DNA from: Streptomyces aculeolatus
Lineage (GTDB): Bacteria; Actinomycetota; Actinomycetes; Streptomycetales; Streptomycetaceae
Direction of reading: 5' to 3'
NCBI RefSeq assembly: GCF_020400605.1
Contig: NZ_JAINRD010000039.1
Location: 1-46,718 of the forward strand
Length of the DNA stretch: 46,718 nucleotides
The notes beneath the pieces are model-generated. The model saw only the letters and a list, made by a program, of their open reading frames with translations, was not told the origin of the DNA and did no database searches. Both the position numbers and the translations under genes were made by a program. Every line of letters begins with the position of its first letter. The first letter of the stretch is position 1. Of this stretch, positions 32,777-41,604 are shown piece after piece.

Positions 32777-35700
32777 ATGAGCCACGAGCGCGAGACGAAC
32801 AACGGAAGTGCATGGAACCGGCGGGCCTTTCTGCGCACCTCCGCCGCCGCCGGCGCGACAGCAGGCGTCATCGGCCTCGGCCAGGGCGCCGTCCCCGCCG
32901 CCGCGGCCGGCCGGGACGACGAGGACGGCGGCGCCGAGGGGCTGCGCGTCGAGCGCACCACCGTCGAGTACGCGCCCTCCCTCCTCGGCACCGACATCGC
33001 CGCCCCCAGGCTGAGCTGGGAGCTGTCCGCGCCGGGCAGCGGCGCTCGGCAGAGCGCGTACCAGGTCCGGGTCGGGCTGGACGCCGCGGGCAAGGGCCCC
33101 GCGGTGTGGGACTCCGGCCGCGTCGCCTCGGCGCAGAGCGTCGGCATCCCCTACGGCGGGCCGGCCCTGAAGACCCGCACCCGCTACCACTGGCAGGTGC
33201 GGGTCTGGGACGGCCGCGGCCGGCCGTCCGACTGGAGCAGACGGAGCTGGTGGGAGACCGCCCTGGCGGACGGCGAGTGGCGCGGCCACTGGATCGGCGC
33301 CGACGCCGCGCCCGAGCCGCCCGGCTTCGCCGGCACCTCGTGGATCTGGGCGCCCGGCGCGACCCCGCAGAACGCCCCCGCGGGCCCGGTCTGGTTCCGC
33401 GCCGCCCTCGACCTGCCCGCCGGGGCCGAGGTGTCGGCGGCGCAGATCGTGGCCACCGCCGACGACGACTTCACCCTGTTCCTCGACGGCAGCCAGGTGC
33501 TGCACGCCCCGCAGCAGACCGACGGCTGGCGCACCGGCCGGCTCGCCGACGTCACCGACGCCGTGCGCGCCGCGGACGGCCGGGTGGTCGTCGCCGTCCG
33601 GGCCACCAACCGCGGCGGCGCCTCGGTCAACCCCGGCGGCCTGCTCGTACGGCTGCTGGTCCAGCGCGGCGACGATGTCACCGAGCTGGTCACCGGGCCC
33701 GGCTGGCGGTGCGCGGACCAGGACCAGGACGGCTGGCAGCAGCCCGGCTTCGACGACGGCTCGTGGGCCGAGGCGGCGGTGCTCGCGCCGTACGGCCAGG
33801 GGCCGTGGGGCAGCGGCGCGCAGGTGCCGGCCGAGATACGGCCCGCGCCGCTGCTGCGCCGCGAGTTCACCGTCGGCCGGCCGGTGCGGCGCGCCCGGCT
33901 GTACATCAGCGGGCTCGCCTACTACGACGCCGAGATCAACGGCCGCCGCGTCGGCCGCCAGGTCCTCGACCCGGGCTTCACCGACTACGACGAGACCGTC
34001 CTGTACGCCGTCCACGACGTCACCGGCCTCGTCTCGCGCGGCGCCAACGCCATCGGCGTCACCCTCGGCCGCGGCTTCTTCGGCATGACGACGCCCAACG
34101 TCTGGAACTGGCACACCCCGCCCTGGCACGGCGAGCCCCGCCTGCTTGCCCAGTTGGAGATCGAGCACCCCGGCGGCGCCCGTACCACGGTGGCCACCGA
34201 CGGCAGTTGGCGCCTGACCGAGGGCCCCACCCGCTCCGACTCCCTCTACGCCGGCGAGACCTACGACGCCCGCGAGCACCCGGAGGGCTGGACGAAGCCG
34301 GGCTTCGACGACTCCGCCTGGGCGAGCCCCGCCCGCCAGGAGGCGCCCAAGGGGGCCCTGCGCGCCCAGCCCCACGACGCGATCCGGGTCATCGACGACG
34401 TCCGGCCGGTGGCCGTCACCGCGCACGGCGACGACTGGATCGTCGACATGGGCCGCACCCTGGCCGGCTGGACCCGGCTGTCGGTGCGCGCCCCGGCGGG
34501 CACCACGGTGCGGCTCGCGCACGGCGAGAAGCTGAAGGCCGACGGCAGCGTGCACGCCGAGACCGGCCATGTGCCGGGCCGCTTCCAGACCGACGAGTAC
34601 GTCTGCGCGGGCGGTGGCTCCGCGGAGGTGTGGGAGCCCAAGTTCTCGTACAAGGGCTTCCGCTACGTGCAGGTCAGCGGCCTGCCCGCGAAGCCGGACC
34701 CCGGCGACTTCACCGGCCGGGTGGTGCACACGCCGGTCGCCGACACCGGGACGTTCGGCTGTTCCGAGCCGTTCTACGAGCAGTTGGAGCGCGCCATGCG
34801 CCGCACCGTGCAGAACAACCTGCACGGCATCCCCACCGACACCCCGATGTACGAGAAGAACGGCTGGACCGGCGACGCGCAGGTCGGCGCACCCGTGATG
34901 ATGTACGCGCTGGGCATGCACCGGATGCTCGGCAAGTGGCTGGACGACCTCCGCGACAGCCAGAACGCCGAGGGGCAGGTGCCGGTGATCGTGCCCAGCG
35001 GCGGCTGGGGCTACCGCGACCTCGCGCCCGCGCCGGAGTGGACGACGGTCTACCCGTTCCTGGTGCGGGAGATGTACCGGGTGTACGGCGACGAGCGCGT
35101 CGTGCACGACCACCTGCCGCCGCTGATCCGCTATCTGGACTGGGAGCTGGACCGGCTGGTGGACGGCCTGGCGGTCACCGCGCTCGGCGACTACCTGCCG
35201 CCCGGCTACGGCGGCAACCCGCCCGAGGACACCCGGCTTACCGCCACCTCGTACCTGCACCGGGCGCTCACCGACACCGCCGCGATGGCCGGCCTCGCGG
35301 GCGACGACGCCACCCGGGAGAGGTACCTGGCCGCCGCGGACGGGCTCAAGGAGGCGCTGAACGCCGAGTTCCTCGCGCCCGAGGGGCATTACCGCACGGC
35401 GAAGGACCCGGGCTACCGGCAGACGAACAACTGCATCCCGCTGGCGTTCGGCCTGGTGCCGGCGGGGGCGCGGGCGAGCGTCACCGCGTCGCTGCTCGCC
35501 GACATCGAGGAGCGCGGCAACCACCTCAACACCGGCGCGCTGGGCACGAGCGTGCTGCTGCGGGCCCTGACCGCCGAGGGCCACGGCGACGTCGCCCACG
35601 CCATCGCGACCCAGCGCACGTACCCGAGCTGGGGCTACTGGTTCGACAACGGCGCCGACACGATGTGGGAGATGTGGCAGCTCGACTCGCGCTCGCGGGA

Positions 35701-36058
35701 CCACTACTTCCAGGGCACGGTCGTGCAGTGGCTGTACGAGAACGTGGCCGGCCTGCGGCCGGGCGACGCCGGGTACCGCACGTTCTCCGTACGCCCGGAC
35801 GCGCGCACCGGGGTGGACTGGGCGCGCACCGAGCTGCACACGGTGCGCGGGCCGGCCGCCGTGTCGTGGTCGCGGATCGACGCGTCGGTGCGCCTCGCGG
35901 TCCGGGTCCCGGTGGGGTCGACGGCCGAGGTGCACGTGCCGAGCGCCTCGCGCGGGGACGTACGGGAGCCCGAGGGTGCGGAGTTCGTCCGGGCCGAGCC
36001 CGGCTTCGCGGTCTACCGGGTGCCGCACGGCTCGTGGACGTTCACCGGGAAGCCGTGA
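32777..36058 (+). CDS. Exported alpha-L-rhamnosidase (GH78)
   Basis: A 1,093-residue secreted glycosidase that releases terminal L-rhamnose from plant glycosides or polysaccharides by inversion. A Tat signal (WNRRAFLRTSAAAGATAG) is followed by a fibronectin-like domain and the N-terminal Bac_rhamnosid domains (about 60-540). The (alpha/alpha)6 catalytic barrel (about 640-1000) carries the conserved GIPTDTPMYEKNGWTGDAQ, and upstream of it PKFSYKGFRYVQVSGLP. A C-terminal beta domain ends the chain. Expression is probably induced through the LacI-type operator at 32716. Confidence 0.94.
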   Translation: MSHERETNNGSAWNRRAFLRTSAAAGATAGVIGLGQGAVPAAAAGRDDEDGGAEGLRVERTTVEYAPSLLGTDIAAPRLSWELSAPGSGARQSAYQVRVGLDAAGKGPAVWDSGRVASAQSVGIPYGGPALKTRTRYHWQVRVWDGRGRPSDWSRRSWWETALADGEWRGHWIGADAAPEPPGFAGTSWIWAPGATPQNAPAGPVWFRAALDLPAGAEVSAAQIVATADDDFTLFLDGSQVLHAPQQTDGWRTGRLADVTDAVRAADGRVVVAVRATNRGGASVNPGGLLVRLLVQRGDDVTELVTGPGWRCADQDQDGWQQPGFDDGSWAEAAVLAPYGQGPWGSGAQVPAEIRPAPLLRREFTVGRPVRRARLYISGLAYYDAEINGRRVGRQVLDPGFTDYDETVLYAVHDVTGLVSRGANAIGVTLGRGFFGMTTPNVWNWHTPPWHGEPRLLAQLEIEHPGGARTTVATDGSWRLTEGPTRSDSLYAGETYDAREHPEGWTKPGFDDSAWASPARQEAPKGALRAQPHDAIRVIDDVRPVAVTAHGDDWIVDMGRTLAGWTRLSVRAPAGTTVRLAHGEKLKADGSVHAETGHVPGRFQTDEYVCAGGGSAEVWEPKFSYKGFRYVQVSGLPAKPDPGDFTGRVVHTPVADTGTFGCSEPFYEQLERAMRRTVQNNLHGIPTDTPMYEKNGWTGDAQVGAPVMMYALGMHRMLGKWLDDLRDSQNAEGQVPVIVPSGGWGYRDLAPAPEWTTVYPFLVREMYRVYGDERVVHDHLPPLIRYLDWELDRLVDGLAVTALGDYLPPGYGGNPPEDTRLTATSYLHRALTDTAAMAGLAGDDATRERYLAAADGLKEALNAEFLAPEGHYRTAKDPGYRQTNNCIPLAFGLVPAGARASVTASLLADIEERGNHLNTGALGTSVLLRALTAEGHGDVAHAIATQRTYPSWGYWFDNGADTMWEMWQLDSRSRDHYFQGTVVQWLYENVAGLRPGDAGYRTFSVRPDARTGVDWARTELHTVRGPAAVSWSRIDASVRLAVRVPVGSTAEVHVPSASRGDVREPEGAEFVRAEPGFAVYRVPHGSWTFTGKP

Positions 36059-36069
36059 CCGCAGCCGCG

Positions 36070-36087
36070 GATTGAAACCATTCAGTA
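36070..36087. promoter_or_regulatory. Degenerate second LacI-type half operator
   Basis: GATTGAAAC (36070-36078) is identical to the left half of the operator at 32716-32735. The right half is degraded to CATTCAGTA (TTCA kept). It lies in front of the GH43 relic, suggesting that relic once belonged to the same regulon. Confidence 0.4.
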
Positions 36088-36132
36088 CGCCCGGGGCGGT
36101 GCCGGCCGTCCGTCGCCGCCCCGGCAACACCC

Positions 36133-36250
36133 GTGCCCGTCCGGGCGCCCGAGGTCTTCGACAACGGCGCCGGCATCACCATGCACTACACCGCGCGCGA
36201 CCGCGCCAGCGACAAGCAGTGCATCGGCGTCGCCCTGTCCGCCACCCCCG
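36133..36250 (+). pseudogene. Glycoside hydrolase family 43-like relic
   Basis: The frame APEVFDNGAGITMHYTARDR followed by ASDKQCIGVALSATPGGP matches the conserved core of GH43-type enzymes (W-A-P-E-V-x-x-x-G-x-Y-x-x-Y-Y-T-A-R-D). Only about 40 codons are left; both ends of the gene are missing, and the sequence then loses similarity. It sits 75 bp after the rhamnosidase gene. Confidence 0.6.
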
Positions 36251-36332
36251 GCGGCCCCGCGACGCCGCCGGGGCGCTCGACGGAGGGCCGTCGGACACAT
36301 CGCGATCGCCTGAGTCCCGGCTGTGCCCGCCG

Positions 36333-37112
36333 ATGACCGACACTGGCCGAATGGAAGATCAGCTGCGCGCGGTCATGACGCTGGTCGACGACGTGCTCGG
36401 TCCCGAGGTCGTCGGCGCCTATCTGCACGGCTCCGCCGTCCTCGGCGGGCTCCGTCCCGCCAGCGACGTCGACGTGCTCGTCGTCGCCCGCCGGTCCCTC
36501 GCCGACGGCGAGCGGCGGGCGCTCCTCGACGGACTCCTCGGGGTGTCCGGCTTCACCGGCGGGCTGCGCCCGGTGGAGCTGACGGTGGTCGAGCAGTCCG
36601 CGGTGCGGCCGTGGCGGTATCCGCCGGCGGGCGACTTCCTCTACGGGGAGTGGCTGCGCGAGGAGTTCGAGGCGGCCGGCCCGCCGCGGCCCGCGGCCAT
36701 GCCCGACCTGGCGATCGTGCTCACGATGGTGCTGGCCGGCGACCACCCGCTGGCCGGTCCGCCGCCCGCGCATGTGCTGGACCCGGTGCCGTACGGGGAC
36801 GTGGCGCGCGCCGCCGCGGCGGGCGTCCCCGAGCTGCTGGCGGAGCTGGCGGAGGACACCCGCAACGTCCTGCTCACGCTGGCGCGGATCTGGAGCACGC
36901 TGGCCACCGGGGAGATCCGTGCCAAGGACGCGGCCGCCGCGTGGGCGCTCGACCGGCTGCCGCCGGAGCACCGGCCGGTGCTGGAGCACGCGCGGGAGCT
37001 GTACCTCGGCAGCCGGTACGCGGACGAGGCCTGGAGCGCGGAGCTGACGGCGCGGGTGGGGCCGCACGCGGAGCACGTGGCCGGCGAGATCGCGAAGCTG
37101 TCCGGGCGCTGA
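36333..37112 (+). CDS. Aminoglycoside adenylyltransferase-like nucleotidyltransferase (AadA type)
   Basis: A 259-residue protein. The nucleotidyltransferase core GAYLHGSAVLGGLRPASDVD (29-47) has the G-S motif and the metal-binding Asp pair (DVDV). The C-terminal helical domain (about 150-255) includes EDTRNVLLTLARIWSTLATG, as in ANT(3'')(9)/AadA enzymes. It may modify aminoglycosides or act in another role; resistance cannot be concluded from sequence alone. ATG 36333 or 36351 could be the start, since neither has a clear ribosome-binding site. Confidence 0.83.
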   Translation: MTDTGRMEDQLRAVMTLVDDVLGPEVVGAYLHGSAVLGGLRPASDVDVLVVARRSLADGERRALLDGLLGVSGFTGGLRPVELTVVEQSAVRPWRYPPAGDFLYGEWLREEFEAAGPPRPAAMPDLAIVLTMVLAGDHPLAGPPPAHVLDPVPYGDVARAAAAGVPELLAELAEDTRNVLLTLARIWSTLATGEIRAKDAAAAWALDRLPPEHRPVLEHARELYLGSRYADEAWSAELTARVGPHAEHVAGEIAKLSGR

Positions 37113-37132
37113 CCGGCCGCCGGCCGCGGTCT

Positions 37133-37888
37133 TCAGCCGCGGCGGTCGCTGCCCGGGGTGGTGCCGTAGGCGCGGCGGTAGACGTCGATGAAGGCGCTCG
37201 CCGAGGACCAGCCGCAGCGGTGCGCCACCGTCGTCACGGGGACGTCGTCGGCGAGCAGCCGCAGCGCGTGGTAGAGGCGCAGCCGCGTGCGCCACTGCGG
37301 GAACGTCATGCCCGTCTCGCGGCGGAAGAGGCGGCTGAGCGTCCGCTCCCCCGCGCCCGCCGCCCGGCCCAGCGCTGCCAGCGTGCGCGGGTCGGCGGGG
37401 TCGGCGTACAGCAGGTCGCAGACGGCGGCAAGCCGCGGGTCGGCGGGTGCCGGGAGCGGCACGGGCTGCCGGGCGGAGACGGCTCCGGCGGCGCGGATCC
37501 GGTCCAGCAGGACGGTGCGCAGCCGCTGCCCCGCGGGGGTGTCGTCGTACGGGTCGCCGGTGCGGGCGAGGATCAGCTCGCGCAGCAGCGGGCTGACGGG
37601 CAGCACGCCGGGGGCGCGGAGGCCGAGCGGGTCGGTGGCCGCGGGCACGCCGACGAGGTGCAGGTCGAGGTGGCCGTGCGCGCGGTGCGCGTGGACGCAG
37701 CCCGCGGGCACCCACAGCGCGCCGGTGCCGGGTGCGAACCAGGTGCCCGCGTCGGTGGTGACGGCGAGCACCCCGGAGCCGGCGTAGACGAGTTGGTGGT
37801 CGTCGTGCCGGTGCGCGTCGATGCGCTCGCCCGCGGCGAGCGTCCTGGCCCGCGTGGGCGCCTCGGGGGCGTGGCGGATGTCCGGCAT
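37133..37888 (-). CDS. AraC-family transcriptional regulator
   Basis: A 251-residue regulator with an N-terminal cupin sensor domain (DAHRHDDHQLVYAGSGVLAV, PAGCVHAHRAHG) and a C-terminal double helix-turn-helix (LAALGRAAGAGERTLSRLFR, then VTTVAHRCGWSSASAFIDVY, ending RRAYGTTPG). It is divergent from the MFS gene at 37943 with only 54 bp between them, so it probably controls that transporter and itself from one small promoter region. It is convergent with the nucleotidyltransferase gene. Confidence 0.93.
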   Translation of the reverse strand: MPDIRHAPEAPTRARTLAAGERIDAHRHDDHQLVYAGSGVLAVTTDAGTWFAPGTGALWVPAGCVHAHRAHGHLDLHLVGVPAATDPLGLRAPGVLPVSPLLRELILARTGDPYDDTPAGQRLRTVLLDRIRAAGAVSARQPVPLPAPADPRLAAVCDLLYADPADPRTLAALGRAAGAGERTLSRLFRRETGMTFPQWRTRLRLYHALRLLADDVPVTTVAHRCGWSSASAFIDVYRRAYGTTPGSDRRG

Positions 37889-37942
37889 GGATTGGCATTT
37901 TATCGGAAGTTCGCCAGGGGGTGGCTCGGTGACCATCGGGGG

Positions 37943-39115
37943 ATGCCCGAGCCCCGTGCCGCCCGTTCCCGGCCCCTGACGCTGCTGTCCGTGGGGCACG
38001 CCTGCGTCGACGTGTACCAGGGGGCGGTGGCGGCGCTGGTGCCGTACTTCGTCGCCGAGCGGGCGTACTCGTACGCCGCGGCCTCCGGTGTCGTGCTCGC
38101 GGCCTCCCTGCTCTCGTCGGTGGTACAGCCGCTGTTCGGGGTGCTGACCGACCGGCGGCCGCTGCCGTGGCTGCTGCCGGTCAGCACGCTGGCGGCGGGC
38201 GCGGGCGTGGCGCTGGCCGGGGTGTCCGGCTCGTACGCCGCGACGCTGGCGGTGGTCGCGCTCTCCGGCGTCGGGGTGGCCGCCTACCACCCGGAGGCCG
38301 CGCGGGTGGCGCGGCGGGCGAGCGCGGGCAGCCACACCGCGATGGGCTGGTTCTCCCTCGGCGGCAACCTCGGCTTCGCCACCGCTCCCCCGCTGGTCGC
38401 CGCCGTCGCCGCGGCCGGCGGACTGCGGGCCTCGCCGCTGCTGGTGCTGCCGGCACTGGCGGGGGCGGTGCTGTGCGCCGCGGCGCTGCGCGCGCTGCGG
38501 CCGTACGCGCCGGGCGGGCCCGCGGCCGGCGCGGGCGCGGCGGGCGCGCCTGCGGGGCGGGACGACTGGGCGTCCTTCGCCCGGCTGACCGGGGCGGTGG
38601 TGTGCCGGTCGGTGGTGTTCGTGGGGCTGAGCGCGTTCGTGGCGCTGTACGTGCCCGGGCGGACGGCGGGCGGGGCGGCGGCGGGCACGGCGGCGCTGTT
38701 CGTGCTGTACCTGGGCGGCGCGGTGGGCACGGTGGCGGGCGGGCGGCTGGCGTCGCGGTTCGGGCGGCTGCCGGTGGTGCGGTGGTCGTACGCGCTGGCC
38801 GGACCGGCCGTCGCCGGGGTGGTGTTCGCACCGGGTCCCGCGCTCTACGTCTTCGTGGCCCTCACGTCCGCGGGGCTGTACGTGCCGTTCTCGCTGCACA
38901 TCACGCTCGGCCAGGACTACCTGCCCCGGCACGTCGGCACCGCGGGCGGCGTCACCCTGGGCCTCGCGGTGAGCGCGGGCGGACTGGCCGGCCCGCTCAT
39001 CGGCGCGCTCGCGGACGCCACTTCGCTGACCGTGGCGCTGAGCCCGCTGATCGTCCTGCCGGCGGTGGGGCTGCTGCTGCTGGGCCCGCTGCGCGAGCCG
39101 GGAGCGCCCCGCTGA
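37943..39115 (+). CDS. MFS transporter, fosmidomycin-resistance-like
   Basis: A 390-residue protein with about 12 hydrophobic segments. The start GHACVDVYQGAVAALVPYFV and the segment AAYHPEAARVARRAS are typical of the Fsr (fosmidomycin-resistance) branch of MFS efflux pumps. PLFGVLTDRRPLPW is the motif-A region. ATG 37943 follows GGGG; the gene is divergent from the AraC-type regulator, which probably governs it. The substrate is unknown. Confidence 0.87.
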   Translation: MPEPRAARSRPLTLLSVGHACVDVYQGAVAALVPYFVAERAYSYAAASGVVLAASLLSSVVQPLFGVLTDRRPLPWLLPVSTLAAGAGVALAGVSGSYAATLAVVALSGVGVAAYHPEAARVARRASAGSHTAMGWFSLGGNLGFATAPPLVAAVAAAGGLRASPLLVLPALAGAVLCAAALRALRPYAPGGPAAGAGAAGAPAGRDDWASFARLTGAVVCRSVVFVGLSAFVALYVPGRTAGGAAAGTAALFVLYLGGAVGTVAGGRLASRFGRLPVVRWSYALAGPAVAGVVFAPGPALYVFVALTSAGLYVPFSLHITLGQDYLPRHVGTAGGVTLGLAVSAGGLAGPLIGALADATSLTVALSPLIVLPAVGLLLLGPLREPGAPR

Positions 39116-39194
39116 ACCGCCGCCGCCCGCCGGGGAGTCGGCGGGCCGGGCGAACGGGAGGCGCGGGAGCCTCGGGAGGGCCGGCCGGGCGGCC

Positions 39195-39227
39195 GTCACG
39201 GGCCGGGCCGCTCCCCCGGCCCGTGAC
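39195..39227. terminator. Hairpin terminator downstream of the MFS gene
   Basis: GTCACGGGCCGGG pairs perfectly with CCCGGCCCGTGAC across a 7-nt loop. It lies 79 bases after the MFS stop and two bases before the iron box, so it also insulates the iron-regulated promoter. Confidence 0.65.
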
Positions 39228-39229
39228 AG

Positions 39230-39248
39230 TTAGGTTAGCCTAACCTTC
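39230..39248 (+). promoter_or_regulatory. Iron box (DmdR1/DtxR-type operator)
   Basis: TTAGGTTAGCCTAACCTTC closely matches the 19-bp consensus of actinomycete DtxR/DmdR iron repressors (TTAGGTTAGSCTAACCTAA). It ends at the base immediately before the start codon at 39249, so repression would block transcription of the siderophore-uptake genes when iron is sufficient. Confidence 0.92.
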
Positions 39249-40304
39249 ATGCTGATACGCGACAGCCGATTCCGGCCACGCCCCGACGTCGCCCATCCCT
39301 CCCGCCGCGGCCTGCTCGCCGCCGGCGGTGCGCTCGGCCTCGGAGCCGTACTCGCCGCCTGCGGCGACGACTCCGGCTCCGGCGGCACGGACTCCGGCAG
39401 CGCGGACGGCGGTTGGCGCTTCAGGGACGACCGCGGCGAGGTGGCCAGGGTGGACCGCACCCCCGAACGCATCGTCGGCTACGTCGCGTCGGCCGCGGCG
39501 CTGCACGACTTCGGCATCGAGTGCACCGGCGTCTTCGGCCCGACGACGACGCCGGACGGCGGGCGCGACCTCCAGGCCGGCGACCTGGACGTGGACGGGC
39601 TGACCGTCCTCGGCAACGCCTACGGCCAGTTCAACGTCGAGAAGTACGCCTCGCTGCGGCCGGAGCTGCTGGTCACCAACATGCAGGAGCCGCCGGTGCT
39701 GTGGTACCTGCCGGAGGAGAGCACCGAGGAGATCACCTCCCTCGCCCCCGCCGTCGGCATCCGCACCTCCGGCACCACCCTGACGAAGGCGATCGGGCGC
39801 TACGCGGACCTGGCCGCGGCACTCGGCGCCGACCTCGGGGCCGACAAGGTCGTACGCGCCAGGTCCCGCTTCGAGAAGGCGGCGCAGACGGTCACCAGAA
39901 CCGCGGAGGACCGCCGCGGCCTGAAGGTCCTCGCCGTCTCCGCCAGCGCCGAGATGCTCTACGCCGCCGTCGCCGAGGACTTCGGGGACCTGCGCTACTA
40001 CGAGGAACTCGGCGTCGAGTTCGTCACCCCCGGCAAGCCCGGCGAGCGCGGCTTCTGGGAGGAGTCGAGCTGGGAGACGATCGACCGGTTCGGGGCCGAC
40101 GTCATCATGGTCGACCGGCGCACCGGCAACCTCCAGCCGGACCAGCTCGCGGAGTCCAAGCCGACCTGGCGCCGGCTGCCCGCGGTCGCCGCCGGGCAGG
40201 TGATCCCGTGGCAGAGCGAGGCGCACCACAGCTACGCCGGCCACGCGCCGCTGATCGAGGCGCTCGCCGACGCCCTGCGGGACGCGAAGCAGGTGATCCG
40301 GTGA
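39249..40304 (+). CDS. Iron-siderophore ABC transporter substrate-binding lipoprotein
   Basis: A 351-residue periplasmic-binding-type lipoprotein of the FecB/FhuD class, anchored on the outer face of the membrane. It has SRRGLLAAGG, a twin-arginine-like start, then lipobox LAAC with Cys 38. The two-lobed binding domain (about 60-345) includes PERIVGYVASAAALHDFGIE, and LAESKPTWRRLPAVAAGQVI near the end. The permease and ATPase genes are not adjacent. The gene is iron-regulated through the box at its start and overlaps the next gene by four bases (GTGA). Confidence 0.93.
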   Translation: MLIRDSRFRPRPDVAHPSRRGLLAAGGALGLGAVLAACGDDSGSGGTDSGSADGGWRFRDDRGEVARVDRTPERIVGYVASAAALHDFGIECTGVFGPTTTPDGGRDLQAGDLDVDGLTVLGNAYGQFNVEKYASLRPELLVTNMQEPPVLWYLPEESTEEITSLAPAVGIRTSGTTLTKAIGRYADLAAALGADLGADKVVRARSRFEKAAQTVTRTAEDRRGLKVLAVSASAEMLYAAVAEDFGDLRYYEELGVEFVTPGKPGERGFWEESSWETIDRFGADVIMVDRRTGNLQPDQLAESKPTWRRLPAVAAGQVIPWQSEAHHSYAGHAPLIEALADALRDAKQVIR

Positions 40305-41125
40305 GCGCCGCGACCGCCAACCCGTTCCGCTTCTTCGACATCACCGTCGCCGGCGTCGAGCGCCTGTCGCCCACCATGGTCCGCGTCGCGTTCGCCGGAC
40401 CGGGGCTCGCGGCGATGGAGTCCGCGGGCCGCGACCAGCGCATCAAGCTGTTCTTCCCGCACCCGGGCCAGAACGCGCCGGTCATGCCCGACGACGACGG
40501 CAGCAACTGGTACCCGGCCTGGCAGGCGCTCGACCCCGCGGTGCGCGGCATCATGCGCACGTACACGACGCGCAGCCTCGACCGCGCTCCGGACCGGCTC
40601 GTGGTCGACTTCGCCGTGCACGGCGAGGTCGGGCCGGGGTCCCGCTGGGCGCTCGGCGCCGCCCCCGGCGACCGGCTCAGCGTGCTGGCCCCGATCGTCG
40701 CGGAGAACGTGGCGTACGACTTCCGCCCGCCGGACGGCACCGACTGGATGCTGGTCACCGCCGACGAGACCGCGCTGCCCGCCGTCGCCGGCATCTTCGC
40801 GGCGCTGCCCGCGGGCGTGCCCGTACGCGCCTGGATCGAGGTGGCCGACGGCGGCGACCGCCTGGAGCCGCCCACCGCGGCGGACGCCGACGTCACCTGG
40901 CTCGTACGCGGCCGGGACGCGCCGGTGGAGGACGTGCTGCGCGCCGCGGAGCTGCCCGGGGGCACGCCGTACGCCTGGATCGCCGGGGAGTCGGCGACGG
41001 TCCGGGCCGTACGCCGCCACCTGGTGCGCGAACGGGGCTTCGACCGCAAGGCGGTGACGTTCTCCGGCTACTGGCGGCGCGGCACCACGGAGGACCAGCT
41101 GCTCGCGGCGGCGGAGTCCGCCTGA
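40301..41125 (+). CDS. Siderophore-interacting protein (FAD-dependent ferric reductase family)
   Basis: A 274-residue SIP-family flavoprotein that would reduce ferric siderophores and release iron in the cytoplasm. The FAD-binding domain has RTYTTRSLD (about 88-96) and PGSRWALGAAPGDRL. The SIP NAD(P)H domain includes LVTADETALPAVAGIF and AWIAGESATVRAVRRHL. It starts at GTG 40301, overlapping the stop of the binding-protein gene, so the two form a coupled iron-regulated operon. Confidence 0.94.
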   Translation: MSAATANPFRFFDITVAGVERLSPTMVRVAFAGPGLAAMESAGRDQRIKLFFPHPGQNAPVMPDDDGSNWYPAWQALDPAVRGIMRTYTTRSLDRAPDRLVVDFAVHGEVGPGSRWALGAAPGDRLSVLAPIVAENVAYDFRPPDGTDWMLVTADETALPAVAGIFAALPAGVPVRAWIEVADGGDRLEPPTAADADVTWLVRGRDAPVEDVLRAAELPGGTPYAWIAGESATVRAVRRHLVRERGFDRKAVTFSGYWRRGTTEDQLLAAAESA

Positions 41126-41189
41126 CGGCGGTGCGCTGCCGGGGCGTAATCGGGTGGCGCCGTCCGGGGCCCTGGGGCAGGGTGCGTCC

Positions 41190-41573
41190 ATGACCTCGGT
41201 AGTGCAGAACATCGCGATCGACTGTGCCGACGCCTACAAGCTGGCGGTCTTCTGGAGCAACGTGACCGGGAGCCCGGTCCATCCGGAGGACGGACCGGGC
41301 TCGCCGGAGACGCAGGTGCTCCTGCCCGAGGGCCCGGTGCTGCATTTCAACACCGTTCCGGAGCCCAAGACGGCCAAGAACAGGATCCATCTGTGCCTGC
41401 GGCCCGAGAACCGGCGCGAGGAGGAGGTGGAGCGGCTGCTCGGCCTCGGCGCGACGTTCGTCGCCGACCACCGCAACCCGGACGGCACGGGCTGGGCGGT
41501 CCTCGCCGACCCGGAGGGCAACGAGTTCTGCGTGCTGCGCAGCGCGGTCGAGCGGGAGGCGCCGCCGGCCTGA
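41190..41573 (+). CDS. VOC-family (glyoxalase-like) protein
   Basis: A 127-residue VOC-fold protein: IAIDCADAYKLAVFWSNVTG at the start, HLCLRPENRREEEVERLLGL in the second half and the ending VLADPEGNEFCVLRS, with the typical D-P-E-G-N-E-F signature. Such proteins are metal-dependent lyases, dioxygenases or binding proteins; the substrate is unknown. ATG 41190 is chosen because the longer frame from 41154 has a poor N-terminus. It lies 64 bp after the siderophore-interacting protein gene. Confidence 0.87.
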   Translation: MTSVVQNIAIDCADAYKLAVFWSNVTGSPVHPEDGPGSPETQVLLPEGPVLHFNTVPEPKTAKNRIHLCLRPENRREEEVERLLGLGATFVADHRNPDGTGWAVLADPEGNEFCVLRSAVEREAPPA

Positions 41574-41604
41574 GCCACCGCCGGCCGGGCCCGGCCCGTA
41601 CGGC

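Noticed and set aside
32729..36130. A 1,133-codon open frame antisense to the rhamnosidase
   Set aside because: Same shadow effect; no domain, no ribosome-binding site, and the sense strand encodes a full GH78 enzyme.
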